Shown here: positions 12,045 through 23,700 of the stretch, in pieces | Layout: every line of letters begins with the position of its first letter | Position numbering within the stretch: the stretch's first letter is position 1 | Origin: Avena insularis | Taxonomy: Eukaryota > Streptophyta > Magnoliopsida > Poales > Poaceae | Assembly: GCA_023614405.1 (NCBI GenBank) | Contig: JAJUPC010000238.1 | Span: forward strand, 434,001-498,000 | Direction: 5' to 3' | Length of the DNA stretch: 64,000 bases | Notes under the pieces: model-generated | What the model was told of the DNA's origin: nothing | The model's database searches: none | What the model saw: only the letters and a program-made list of their open reading frames with translations | Position numbers and translations under genes: made by a program

Positions 12045-12420
12045 TATCATGTCTAAATTCTGTCTTATGCCTAAAGATATCTATGAATCTTTGAATCTTT
12101 GGGGACTTTCTGAAGGAGGAGAAGAAATATTTCTTGCTAATAATGCCACAATATCACCAATTGGAATAGCTTAAGGAGTCTTTACAAAGATCCTAGCGAA
12201 AATGGTTTCTACTGATTATCTTGTTATTGAATGTGTAGGAAAAGGACAAATTACACTTGGAAGATCCTACTTAAACTCCTTGGAGAAATAATAGATGTGG
12301 AAAAGGGCACCATGCACTTTGCTTCTCCATAAACAATCATATGTTCCCCAAGGTTAATAAAAGTAAGAGAGGTAAGGGCAAGAAATTTGGTTTTAATGCT
12401 TCTTCATCTGAGAATACTTG
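12028..12420 (+). pseudogene. Element E retroviral-type protease remnant
   Basis: In shifting frames the sequence reads CDIMSKFCLMPKDIYESLN, then NNATISPIGIA, VFTKI, VSTDYLVIECV and GQITLGRSYL. This follows the order of an Athila aspartic protease, with PVKI..., CDxGAS..MPxxxY, SPxGI, V.DFVVL and I.LGRPFL blocks. The catalytic D-[ST]-G-A motif is missing: CDIMSKF stands where CDLGAS would be. In-frame stops follow at several places. It is a decayed or repurposed domain without protease chemistry. Confidence 0.65.
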
Positions 12421-12429
12421 ATTCTTTTC

Positions 12430-15077
12430 TTGCTTCTTATGCCTAACAAAGGCGTTAAAGAAAAGTACTTATTGGGAGATAACCCAAAAAATTTAGATGA
12501 GTCTTGGAAGTTATTGCGTCAGTAATAACCGCTCCTTATCCTTTTTATTTGCTTTTTGAGCCAAGAGTAACCTCTAATGAGAGAGAAGTAATGATTGGAA
12601 AAGTTCTTGTCGAAATAGATTTACGTAGTTCACCGTAAAAAATTAAGTGTAAAATCTATGTACGTCGTTTTGAGGCGTGAATTTTGTGCTTCGAGGTTGT
12701 TATCTAACTTTCGTTAGTTCAACACTTTTGATTTGAGCAATAGAAGGTCTTGAAAAAATTGGGTTTTACTGTTTGGTCTTTTGAGAGATTTACGCCATTA
12801 TTTGCATTTGCTTCTTGTTGGTTCCTTTTTGAGTTCTTTTGGGGAATTGAGCTTTTTGAGGGAAGTGCTACAGTAGCTTGTTTTTTAATGGAAGTTTTAT
12901 TGGTGTTGAAACTGAACCTAAAGACTTATTATCTTGAGTGCACTAATGTTGCTAATAAAGATTGTGTGAAGGAAAAATTTCAGGTGTATGGAGAGAATGG
13001 TGTAATGAGATGAAGAATGGACTAAAGCTCAAGCTTTGGGATGCCACCCCAAGAAATAATCAAGAGGTACAAGCGTCAAAGCTTGGGGATGCCCAAGGCA
13101 TCCCCTTCTTCATCAATAAAAATTCCAGGTTTCTTCCAAACACTTCATTTTTATTGCTTCATGCACAATTGTGTTGTTCTTGGAGCGTCTTTGTTTTTGT
13201 TTGCTTGGTTTTCTTAGTTTGCTGAATAAATTGGTTGGACCCCCTCTTTCATGCATTGGTTTTCAAATAGTTTGGTTTGGATTGGAAAAGAGTAGGAAAA
13301 GTTCATGCTTAAGTGGTAAAAGGAGCTTGTTTTTTACTGTGGCATATGCTTTGTCATGCCATGCTGGATATTGTTTTGGCTTTATGCTTAGTGATCTTTG
13401 CTATAGTATGACATGTTATAAACAATTGCGATTGCTTAATGTGCCTTGGAAGAATCATGCGTTGTTTTAGCATATTAAAGCATAGTATTGTGATATTCTC
13501 ATTTGATGCTTTATTTGGGTTGACTTGGCGCATGCTCACACCATGTTATGACTATCCCAAGTCACCATAGCCTTTATGATCCTTTAGTTTTCGACTCGTA
13601 ATATCACTTTATGCTTTGATTAATGATGTTTTGTCGCTCTGCATGATTATGGCCATTATTTCTCTCTTAGTTGGCGCTCCCAGTCTTTTGCTAGCCTCCA
13701 TAACCAAGTATGGGTTCCACTCATGCATCCAACTCCTAAAACCAAGTTATTCCAAAGATTCCACCATACCTACCTATTAGCATTTGCTATTCCAAGTATA
13801 TTCATGTTTTTTATCTACCTTCCGAATTAAACTTGTTATGAGAAAACTAGTAATTAAAGCTCTCACGAACTTGATTGCACACTTTACTTTTATTGCCCTT
13901 AATAAACTTGAACCATTGTGTCGTCTATATTGTATATTCTTGCACTTATATGTTTGGGATTAGCAGAACCATGCTGTCATGGGGAACGCTTCCAACATTG
14001 CACTTGTACTTTGTACCTAGTTGATATCATGCTCTTTTGTCTATGGATGTCGATTGTGAAATGAAAGGGGAGCTTGTAAGTCCATGGAGTTATGTATGTG
14101 TGTTAGAAAGCGCTGGGCTGCTGGTCTAATCCATGTTGTCATGGTGAAACCTACAATAACCATAATGAGCTGTCTATGAAGCATTCTTCTTATAAAAAAA
14201 GAGTCAGATATTGAGAAAAAAGAGAAAAAAAGAGATATATGAGAAAAGAGGAAAGAGAGAAAAAACACCATTTTCCCATGGTAAATAAGAAGATTGTTGA
14301 GATGCTCGTTGTCTGCTTGCCTTGTCATTTTGATATGGGGATTCTTCCGTATCATCGGGCAAGGGGTAGCCCGTTGGCGGTTCTCTATGATACACATGTA
14401 CTTACTATGACAAGAACTTACCGGTAACTAAACTTGAGTAGCACGAGGAGCGACCCTTGTATTCAAGGGACATGAGATTTCCAACTTATACTTTGTCAAG
14501 CATATACTCTATAGTTTGATCACTTTAACCTTAATCACTTCAAGATGCTTATGATAGGGGCAATGAGGCTGAAAGCTAAAAGTACCATAATTTTTGGAAG
14601 CTCTTTATGAACCTTGAATCCCTACTTCCTTCTATGAAGGACTTTATTTTACTTTTATGTCGAGTCTCCACCTTCTATGTGCATTGTCCCAAGACTTGTT
14701 GATTGATGCATAACTTTGATATTGGTTGTTCTTAAACTATTTGTATCTAGTCACTCTTATGAACTTTGAAGGTGTCATATGCATTTATGTTTACTGCTCC
14801 ATGAGAGACAAGCTGAATGCCACTCTGCTATGTTTTCTTTATGTGAAACAAACAAACGTCTTGCAAAGCATTGTTATTCATGAATCTTTTGTTTGTGCCT
14901 TTTCATGTTGCAACATAGTTGCTTTGTCTTATTGTTAGAACTTTGTCTTTCATGTTATGATTGAAGTACTATGATCCCAGCTATTAATGTTTTACAAATA
15001 CTTTGATCAAGTTTATGATGGTGCATGTCACCTCAAAAATTATTCTTTCTTTTTATCCTTACCTACTAGGTGAATGG
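12430..15077 (+). other. Element E 3' internal non-coding region
   Basis: About 2.6 kb with no credible gene. It begins with GGCGTTAAAGAAAAGTACTT, the same block as B at about 17857, and stays alignable with B (17855-20475) and in reverse with D and F. Frames such as 12750-13013 and 13171-13470 are not conserved between these copies. Conservation across four elements of a region without coding capacity suggests it holds sequences needed in cis, such as packaging signals. Confidence 0.7.
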
Positions 15078-15099
15078 CAGGAGTTAAGCTTGGGTATGT
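15078..15099 (+). other. Element E polypurine tract
   Basis: Reads AGGAGTTAAGCTTGGGTATGT just before the LTR start TGATACGTTGC at 15100. The same core lies before the 3' LTR of B. Confidence 0.8.
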
Positions 15100-15537
15100 T
15101 GATACGTTGCAAACATATCCATAATTTTTGATGTTCCATGCTTGGTTTTATCTACTTTCTTGTGTTTTGTCCATACTTTGGAGTATTTTCTATACACTTT
15201 CTTGGACTAACCTATTAACAAGAGCCACTGGTACTGCTTTTTTTTGTTGTTTTGGTTCTAGGAAAGTCGAAAAATGAATATTCTTGGAATTGACGGGACA
15301 AAGCCAAAGCCACTTTTTCACGAGAGGACACGGGCTAGAATACGAGGCGGAGAGGGCCGGGCGCCACACCACTGGCCAGCGCCCGGTGATCTGGCCTCGG
15401 GCACCCTCGGCCTCCCTTTCGCCTATAAGATGCCTCCGTCTGAAACCCTAAGTACCGATCAAAATTCCACGAAAGAGTGCTTGCCACCGTGATCTCCATC
15501 CCTAGATCGGGAGGATCTGAAACTCTTCCCGGCACCC
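15100..15537 (+). repeat. Element E 3' LTR, first part
   Basis: Opens TGATACGTTGCAAAC and is interrupted at 15537 by B. It continues at 21878. A TATA-like TATAAGA is at 15424-15430. Confidence 0.9.
15533..15537. repeat. TSD CACCC, left copy (element B)
   Basis: CACCC before 15538 is repeated at 21873-21877 after LTR end ACATCA. Joining the flanks gives GGCACCCTATGGGAGGAG, comparable to CTGCACCCTACAGGGAGGAG in the other LTR near 3077. Confidence 0.9.
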
Positions 15538-16919
15538 TGATACATTGCGAATGTATCTATAATTTTTGATGTTCCATGCTTGGTTTTATCCACTTTCTTG
15601 TGTTTTGTTCCAACTTTGGAATACTTTTCATATGATTTCTTGGACTAACCTATTAACAAGAGCCACAGTGCCTGCCTGTTTTCTACTATTTTTGGTTCCG
15701 GAAAGTCGAAAATGAATATTCTCGAATTGGCGGACAAAATCCAAAGTGCCTATTTTTGGATGTCATCAAGTGCAGAATACGAGGGAGGAGGGTGGGCCTG
15801 GCCACCATGTGGTGGCCGGGCTAGCCTGGTCGCGCCACCGGTGGTGTGAGCCCCTCAGCCTCCATCGACCTTGCCCTTTCGCCTATAAGAGCCTCCCGTG
15901 CAAACCCTAAATCATCAAGCCTCCGGCCACGAAAAGTTCCACAGTGCCGCCATACCGAAAAGGAGATTCGGGGACAGAAAGTCTCTGTTCGGCACCTGCG
16001 GGACAGGAAGTGCCCCAGCCATCTCCATCAATCTCCACCACCATCTCCATCGCCATTGCTGATTCCCATGATGAGGAGGAGTAGTTCTCTCGAGGCTAAG
16101 GTTTCTACCGGTAGCTATGTGTTCATCTCTCTCTCTATGCATGATCATATTGTGATCATGAGCTTTGTAATCAATTAGATCTACCTTGCTACTCAAGTGC
16201 TTTAATAGATCTCTGCTCTCCCCATGTGTGTGAAAGTGACAGCGTGCACACCATGGTAACACTAGTCTAGAGATTTCAAATACTTGTTATGAGTTATATT
16301 TGGAGTTGGATGTCTTTATGAAATTATGGTGTTTGTTGGAGTCATCTAGTACTCAAGGTAATAGTGTGGGGTTTTCTAGATGGGAAAGGCTTACTTTGAG
16401 GTGTGCTGTTATAGCCCTACCATCGATTAGAGTGTCCAACCGGAGAGTAGTTAAGAGTAGTATCATAAAGAGAAGATATTTATATGAGAGTGTTCACTAG
16501 TGAAAGTATGATCCCTAGGCCTTGTTTCTAAGCATTGAAACACCGTTTACAATCAGTCATGTTATATGTTTGCTTGCTTCCATCTTTATTTCAGTTTTAC
16601 TTTAGTCTTTTCCACGCCTTCAAGCTATTTTCTATCACCGTTACCACTTATAATTATCCATACCACTTGTATTTCACTATCTCTTCACCGAACTAGTGCA
16701 CCTATACACCTGACAAGTGTATTGGGTGTGTTGGGGACACAAGAGCCTTGTTGTATCTTGATTGCAGGATTGCTTGAGAGGGGATACCTTTGACCACTTC
16801 CTCACTGAGTTCGATAAACCTTGGGTGATCCACTTAAGGGAAAACTTGCTGCTGTTCTACAAACCTCTGCACTTGGAGGCCCAACAACTGTCTACAAGAA
16901 TAGAAGTGCGTAGATATCA
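15538..16919 (+). repeat. Element B 5' LTR
   Basis: 1382 bp, opening TGATACATTGCGAATG and ending GTAGATATCA. Its stretch 16103-16263 is identical to the 3' LTR, while the GC-rich stretch 15690-16050 differs by many small gaps. TATA-like CTATAAGA is at 15883-15890. Confidence 0.92.
15883..15890 (+). promoter_or_regulatory. Likely TATA box of element B LTR
   Basis: CTATAAGA after CCTTTCGC, followed by CCTCCCG and AAACCCTAAATC, the same arrangement as in the E LTR. The matching motif in the 3' LTR is at 20844-20851. Confidence 0.5.
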
Positions 16920-16929
16920 AGCTATTTTC

Positions 16930-16947
16930 TAGCACCGTTGCCGGGGA
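16930..16947 (+). other. Element B primer binding site, tRNA-Asp
   Basis: TAGCACCGTTGCCGGGGA matches 16 of 18 bases of the tRNA-Asp complement. It sits 10 bases after the LTR end, separated by AGCTATTTTC, which is also the spacer in D and F. Confidence 0.88.
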
Positions 16948-17052
16948 GGTAAGGTAAAAGGTACTCACATCCTCCGGTGTGAGTGCTCGAAGTTATTTCT
17001 TTTAGATTCTGCATTTTTGTCTTTTTGTTTCTTGTTTTCACTAGTTGAAGCA

Positions 17053-17854
17053 ATGGAAAACAACAAAAAAATTAGAGAGCTTTATAGTATTTATCTTGAG
17101 TTAGGACATGAAGTGTTTGAAGAGAAAACTAAAAAACCTTTGGAACTTTATTTGCATGCTAATAGCAATGTTGTTAGTATGAATTCTTTGGACACCATTA
17201 TTGCTAATGCTATGAAAAAGTCTAAGCTTGGGGAATCTAGTTTTTATGTAAACGATCTTTTTAGTTCCCCAGCTTTGGAAGATAGCTATTCTATTGCTTA
17301 TGATGATACCAAACCTCCAATTTATGATGATTACAATGATGAATACGATATTTTCAGTCCACCTACTATTGAGGAGAAATTAATTATGACTACAATATTC
17401 CTTCTATATTTGATGATTATGGTGATGAGAATAATAATGATAGCTATTTTGTTGAATTTGCTCCCACTATAATTAAAAGAATAACCATGCTTATGTGGAG
17501 AGTAATAATTATTATATGCATGTGGCTCATGATAAGAATGTTTCATGTGATAGTTATATTGTTAATTTTATTCATGATGCTACTGAAAGTTATTATGAGA
17601 GAGGGAAACATGGCTTTATGTATCTCAACAATATTACGTTTCCCCTCTTTATGTTGAAAATTTTGAAGTTGCACTTGTTTTGCATTCCTATGCTTGTTGC
17701 TTTGTGCTTTCATGACTTGTTTCTTTACAATATTCCTATGCATAGGAAGCGGGTTAGACTTAAATGTGCTTTGAATTTGCTTCTTGATGCTCTCTTTTAC
17801 TTCAATTCATATTTCTTATGTGAGCATCTTCTCAAACTATCATGCCTAACTTAA
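17053..17854 (+). pseudogene. Element B ORF of unknown function, frameshifted
   Basis: Two consecutive frames make one coding region: MENNKKIRELYSIYLELGHE ... to 17472, then from 17495 MESNNYYMHVAHDKNV ... to 17854. It starts 105 bases after the PBS, where gag would be. I see no Gag core and no zinc knuckle. The middle is acidic and tyrosine-rich with repeated YDDYNDEYD and FSPPTIEEK-type motifs. The second part contains IHDATESYYERG and a hydrophobic, histidine/cysteine-rich C-terminus (FPLFMLKILKLHLF). Ser/Tyr-rich ORFs of this form occur in related non-autonomous pooid elements as far as I recall, without assigned function. F carries a reverse copy near 33400-34000. At least one frameshift (about 17400-17495) breaks it. 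Confidence 0.65.
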
Positions 17855-20475
17855 AGGCGTTAAAGAAAAGTACTTATTGGGAGATAACCCAAAAGTTTTA
17901 GATGAGTCTTGGAAGTTATTACCTCTGTAATAACCTCTCTGTATCCTATTTAGTTGCGGTTTGTGCCAAGAGTAACCTCTAATGAGAGAGAAGTAATGAT
18001 TGGGAAGTTGCTGTCCCGAAACAGATTTTTGTGCTTCACCGTAAAAATTGGTGAGAGAGATCTGTATGTCGGATTGAGCTGTAATTGTTTGTGCTTCTGC
18101 CCCAGGTTGTTATATAACTTCCGTTAGTTCAACACTTTTTGATTTTAGCAACATAAGGTCTTGAAAAAATCGTCTTTACCTACTGGTCTCTTTTGACAGA
18201 TTTCTGCCATTTACGCATTTGCTTCTTGTTGGTTTCTTTTTGAGTTCTTTTGGGGAATTGAGCTTTTTGAGGGAAGTGATACAGTATCTAGTGTTCTAAT
18301 GGAAGTTTATTTGGTGTTAGAATTGAACCTTAAGACTTATTTATCTTAAGTGCACTAATGTTGCTAATAAAGATTGTGTGAAGTTTTGTATGAAGGAAAA
18401 TTTCAGGTGTATGGAAGGAATGAGTAATGAGATGAAGAATGGACTAAAGCTCAAGCTTGGGTATGTCACGCGTGTCACCCCAAGAAATATCTAAGAAGTA
18501 CAAGCGTCAAAGCTTGGGGATGCCAAGGCATCCCTTCTTCATCAATAAAAATCGGGTTTCTTCCAAACGCTTCATTTTTATTGTTTCATGCACAGTTGTG
18601 TTTTTCTTAGAGCATCTTCTTTTTCGTTTTCGTTTTGGTTTTCATTTGCTTGGTTTGCTGAATAAATTGGTTGGACCCCCTCTTTCATACATTGGTTTGC
18701 AAATAGTTTGGTTTGGTTTGGAAAAGAGTAGGAAAGTTCATGCTTATGTGGTAAAAAGAGCTCGTTTTTGACTATGGCCTATGATTTGTCGTGCCATGCT
18801 TGATATTGTTTTAGCTTTATGCTTAGTATTATTTGCTGTAGCATGACTTGTTATAAACAATTGAGATTGCTTAATGTGCCTTGGATGAATCATGCGTTGT
18901 TTTAGCATATTAAAGCATAGTATAGTGGTATTCTCCTTTGATGCTTTATCTGGGTTGACTTGGCGCATGCTCACACCATGTTATGACTATCTCAAGTCAC
19001 CATAGACTTTATGATCCTTTAGTTTTCAACTTGTAGTATCATTTTATGCTTTGTTCAATGATGTTTTGTCGCTCTGCATGATTATGGCCATTATTGCTCT
19101 CTTAGTTTGTCGCTCCCAGTCTTTTGCTAGCCTCCACAACCAAGTATGAGTTCCACTCATGCATCCAACTCCTTAAACCAAGTTATTCCAAAGAGTCCAT
19201 CATCGTGCCTACTAGCTTATGCTATTCCAAGTATATTCATGTTTTTGTCTACCTTCCAAATTAAACTTGTTATGAGAAAACTAGTGATTAAAGCTCTCAT
19301 GAACTTGATGGCACACTTTACTTTTTTGCATCTAATAAACTTGAAACATTGGGTCCTTCTTAGTTGCGTATATGCTTGCGCTTTATAAGTTGAAATTAGC
19401 AGAACCATGTATCATGGGGAACACTTTCAACATTGCACTTGTACTTTGTACCCCGTTGATATCATGTTCTTTTGCTTACGGATCCCGACGGTGTGAAATA
19501 AAAGTGGAACTTGTAAGATCATGGAGTTTGTATGTGTTTTAGAAAGCGCTGGCGCTAGCCTAAGCCATGCCTAATCATGGTGGAAACTTGCATCACCATA
19601 ATGAGCACTCTATGAAGCATCCTCAATAAAACCTATGCAAATAGTAAATAAAAGATCGTTGAGATGCTCATTATGCCTTGTCTTGTCATTTTGATTATAA
19701 AGCTCCCGTATCATGTGCAAGGGGTACCCTGTTGGTGGTTCTTAATGATACACATGTACTTACAATGACAAGAGCTTACTCGTGACTGAAGTTGAGTAGC
19801 ATGAGGATCGGTCTTTGTAAGTAAGGGGCATGAGATTTCAGCTTATAACTTGTCAAGCATATCCTCTTAGTTGTGTCACTTTAACCTTAATCACCTAAAG
19901 ATGCTTATGATAGGGGCAATGAGGCTGAAAGCTATAAGTACCATAATTTTTGGAAGCTCTTTATGAGACTTGAATCCCTATTTCCTTCTATGAAGGCCTT
20001 TCTTTTACTTTTTTGTTGAGTCTCCACCTTCTACCTTTATGCACCTACTTTGAGAGCATAGTGGCCATTCTTAGTTCTATGTGCATTGTCCCAAGACTAG
20101 TTGATTGATGCATAACTTGTCATTGCTTGTTTTAAACTATTGTATCTAGTCACTCTTATGAACTTTGAAGTTGTCCTATGCATTTATGTTTGCTACTCTA
20201 TGAGGGACAAGCTGAATACTATTATGCTATGTTTTCTTTATGTGAAACAAACAAACGTCTTGCAAAGCATTGTTATTCATGAATCTTTTGTTTGTGCCTT
20301 TTCATGTTGCATCATAGTTTCTTTGCCTTAATGCTAGAACTTTGTCTTTCATGTTATGATTGAAGTACTATGATCCTAGCTTTGAATGTTTTACAAATAC
20401 TTTGATTAAGTCTTTGATGGTGCATGTCACCTCAAAAATTATTCTTTCTTTTTATCACTTACCTACTCGGGCAGC
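17855..20475 (+). other. Element B 3' internal non-coding region
   Basis: About 2.6 kb that aligns along its length with 12430-15077 of E and, in reverse, with parts of D and F. It includes GGATGCCAAGGCATCCC-type palindromic sequence near 18515-18535 and the GCCATGCTTGATATTG block. No frame is conserved between copies. Probably cis-acting or simply hitch-hiking sequence. Confidence 0.7.
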
Positions 20476-20495
20476 AGGAGTTAAGCTTGGGATGT
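20476..20495 (+). other. Element B polypurine tract
   Basis: AGGAGTTAAGCTTGGGATGT-type sequence immediately precedes the 3' LTR start TGATACATTGC at 20496 and matches the tract before 15100 in E. Confidence 0.82.
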
Positions 20496-21872
20496 TGATA
20501 CATTGCAAATGTATCTATAATTTTGATGTTCCATGCTTGGTTTTATCCACTTTCTTGTGTTTTGTTCCAACTTTGGGTACTTTTCATATGATTTCTTGGA
20601 CTAACCTATTAACAAGAGCCACGATGCAATTTTGTTTTACGCTGTTTTTGGTTCCAAGAAAGTGAAAATGAATATTCTCGGAATTGGGCGAGACAAAAGC
20701 CAAAGTGCCTATTTTCGGATGTCATCAAGTGCGAATCTGAGGCGGAGGAGGCGGGGCCTGGCCACACCATGTGGTGGTCTTGGCTAGCCAGCGCGCCACC
20801 AGTGGTGTGGGCCCTCTAGCCTCCATCGGCCTTGCCCTTTCGCCTATAAGAGCCTCCCGATACCAAAACCCTAAATCATCAAGCCTCCAGCCACGAAAAG
20901 TTCCGCAGCGCCGCTTCCACCAAAAAGGAGATTCGGGGGACAGAAAGTCTCTGTTCCGGCACCTCGGGGCGGGAAATGCCAGGCCATCTCCCTCGATCTC
21001 CACCACCATCTCCATCGCCATTGCTGATTCCCATGATAAGGAGGGAGTAGTTCTCTCTCGAGGCTAAGGGTTCTACCGGTAGCTATGTGTTCATCTCTCT
21101 CTCTATGCATGATCATATTGTGATCATGAGCTTTGTAATCAATTAGATCTACCTTGCTACTCAAGTGCTTTAATAGATCTCTGCTCTCCCCATGTGTGTG
21201 AAAGTGACAGCGTGCACACCATGGTAACACTTAAACTAGAGATTTCAAATACTTCTTATGAGTTATATTTGGAGTTGGATGTCTTTATGAAATTGTGGTG
21301 TTTGTTGGACTCATCTACTACTCAAGGTGACAGTGGGGTTTTCTAGATGGGAAAGGCTTACTTTGAGGTGTCTTTGTTATAGCCCTACCATCTATTAGAG
21401 TGTCCAACCGAAGAGTAGTATCATAAAGAGAAGATATTTATATGCGAGTGTTCACTAGTGAAAGTATGATCCCTAGGCCTTGTTTCTAAGCATTGATACA
21501 CCGTTTGCAACTAGATCTGTTACATGTTTGCTTGCTTCCATCTTTATTTCAGTTTTACTTTAGTCTTTTCCACGCCTTCAAGCTATTTTCTATCACCGTT
21601 ACCACTTATAATTATCCATACCACTTGTATTTCACTATCTCTTCTCCGAACTCGTGCACCTATACACCTGACAAGTGTATTGGGTGTGTTGGGACACAAG
21701 AGACTTCTTGTATCTTGATTGCAGGATTGCTTGAGAGGGATACCTTTGACCACTTCCTCCTGAGTTCGATAAACCTTGGATGATCCATAAGGAAAACTTG
21801 CTGCTGTTCTACAAACCTCTGCACTTGAAGGCCCAACAAGCTGTCTACAAGAATAGAAGTGCGTAGACATCA
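20496..21872 (+). repeat. Element B 3' LTR
   Basis: 1377 bp, opening TGATACATTGCAAATG and ending GTAGACATCA, followed by TSD CACCC. Frames inside it (21493-21783 and others) are LTR shadows. Confidence 0.92.
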
Positions 21873-21877
21873 CACCC

Positions 21878-22954
21878 TATGGGAGGAGAATTCACCACAG
21901 GTCTTCTTCATCACCATGCAAGCCTCCAATGTGATGCGTGAGTAGTTCATCCTTGGACTATGGGTCCATGTAGTAGCTAGATGGCTGGTTCTTCTCCTTT
22001 GTGATATCATGTTTAGATCTTGTGAGCTCCGTTCATGATCAAGATCATCTATTTGTAATTCTACATGTTGTGTTTGCGGGGATCCGATGGATATTGACAT
22101 GCTATTCAGATTGATTATTGATTCAATCATGTCTTTGCTATTTATGATCTTGCATGCTTTCCGTTGTTAGTAGCTATCTTGGGCAAGTAGATGCTAGCAA
22201 CTCCAAGAGTTAGTATTTATGCTCGATAGTGGGTTCATGCCTCTAGTAATGCTGGGGAAGTGGGAAATCTCTAAGGTACTAGATGTCTTGTTGCTACTAG
22301 GAGAAAACAACAATCCTTTGTTCATAGAACAATCATATTGTTACTTTACATGCAATTAAGTAATGCAATTATACATTGCTTGCAACTTAATCTGGAGGGT
22401 TCAAATGATTATTAGTCATAGATGCAGTTGGATTACGGTCTATGTATAATGTTGTAATGACTAATCAAATCTCAAAGGTGTCAATATGTTTAGTATATGC
22501 ATGTATGCTTTCTCGATGTTTGTCAATTGCCCTGCTATAATTTGTTCACCCAACATGTCATCTATCTTAAGGAGAGCCACCACTAGTGAACTATGGACCC
22601 CGGTCCTTTCTTTTACCATCAATCTACAACTATTTACTGCTTTCTGTTTACTTTCTGCAAACTATTACTTTCTTCCACACAATAGGTTTAATCCTTTGTT
22701 TTCAAAAAACCGGTGAGATTGACAACCTCACTTTGTAAGTTGGGGCAAAGTTCTATGGTTGTGTTGTGCGGTTTCCACGTTCTTCTTGCGCGGTAGTGTG
22801 CCTGCCAAAGTCCGACTAGCAACACCTTGGAGGTGTTTCCTTGCTCCCTCTTGGTTCGATAAACATTGGTTTCATAAGCGAGGAAACTTGCCTTGTGCTC
22901 ATCATACCTTCCTCTTGGGGTTCCCCAGCAGGCTTGATATATTTTGGGCCATCA
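21878..22954 (+). repeat. Element E 3' LTR, second part
   Basis: Continues the E 3' LTR after B and ends TTTTGGGCCATCA at 22954, followed by TSD TAGGT. The uninterrupted site where D entered the other LTR is visible here near 22570. Confidence 0.9.
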
Positions 22955-23700
22955 TAGGTCTCATAGGAGAGAGGTGCTTGAGAGTTAACACGATCGATGG
23001 AAGTACAACTTACATCAAGGACCTCATAAAAAATGAAAATTGCATCCAAGTCCATCCATTTAACACAATGACCGTAAAACTAAATAATGAAGTGTGTGTG
23101 TTTTGTGGTTTGCGCATACTAGCGTTCATCGTCCTAAAGACTATCAATAGAATATTTTTTAGATGCTAAGGAAAAATAGAAGATCTAACAGTTAGCAATG
23201 TTTGGATTTGGCGGTCTTGATCCGGTCAATGTTAAAGAGATTAATTAAACGGTATACAATGGTGGTATGGTATTGTAAGAGATAAGACAAGATAAAGATA
23301 AGATAAGAAGTACCACGAATGGCTGATCTAATGGTTGGTCTCGTAGGAGCGAGGTGATTGAGAGTTAAGACGGTCAGTGGAAGTACAAATTACATCAAGG
23401 ACCTCGTAAAAATGAAAATTGCATCCAAGTCCATGCATGCATTTAGCACAAGGACCTTGAAACGAGCAATGAAGTGTGTGTTTTGAGGTATGCGCATACT
23501 AAGCGTCCATTGTGCTAAAGACTATCGATAGAATCTTTCTAGATGCTAATAATGGAAAAACGATCAACGATTAGCAAAGTTTGGATTTGCCAATCTTTAT
23601 CCAACAGTCGATGTTCAAAGTTTGGATTTGCGATCTTGATCCAACGGTCAATGTTCAAAGTTTGGATTTGCCAGTCTTGATCCAATGGTCAATGCTCAAA
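22955..23700. repeat. R1 tandem repeat array, right block 1
   Basis: Two units start at TAGGTCTCATAGG (22955) and TTGGTCTCGTAGG (23335), 380 bp apart. Each contains GAGAGTTAA, ATGAAAATTGCATCCAAGTC, GTGTGTTTTG, AGACTATC and AGATAAGA blocks. The second unit ends with three extra copies of a 41-bp motif. Confidence 0.8.
23575..23700. repeat. 41-bp tandem repeat inside an R1 unit
   Basis: CAAAGTTTGGATTTGC starts at 23575, 23616 and 23656, followed each time by a TTGATCCAACGGTCAATG-like segment. Other R1 units have this segment once, so it is a local expansion of 40-41 bp units. Confidence 0.8.

Larger units (their letters stand above)
15538..21872 (+). mobile_element. Athila-type non-autonomous retrotransposon B
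   Basis: A 6.3-kb element in the 3' LTR of E. The order is 5' LTR 15538-16919, tRNA-Asp PBS 16930-16947, an unknown ORF at 17053-17854 (broken), a non-coding region, polypurine tract before 20496 and 3' LTR 20496-21872. TSD is CACCC. There is no gag core, protease, RT or integrase, so replication would need another element's proteins. LTR ends (TGATAC...ATCA) and the 3' internal module relate it to E. Confidence 0.93.
2625..22954 (+). mobile_element. Athila-type LTR retrotransposon E (host of D and B)
   Basis: Gypsy element with LTRs of about 1.5 kb after removal of nested insertions (5' LTR 2625-3787 plus 10961-11343; 3' LTR 15100-15537 plus 21878-22954), flanked by TSD TAGGT. Net length is about 6.8 kb. 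The internal region 11344-15099 holds a gag/protease remnant and a long non-coding 3' region, and ends with a purine-rich tract before 15100. There is no reverse transcriptase, RNase H or integrase, so I call it non-autonomous. Assignment to Athila rests on the gag and protease-like sequence, the LTR type and its relatives B and D, whose PBS matches tRNA-Asp. Confidence 0.9.
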
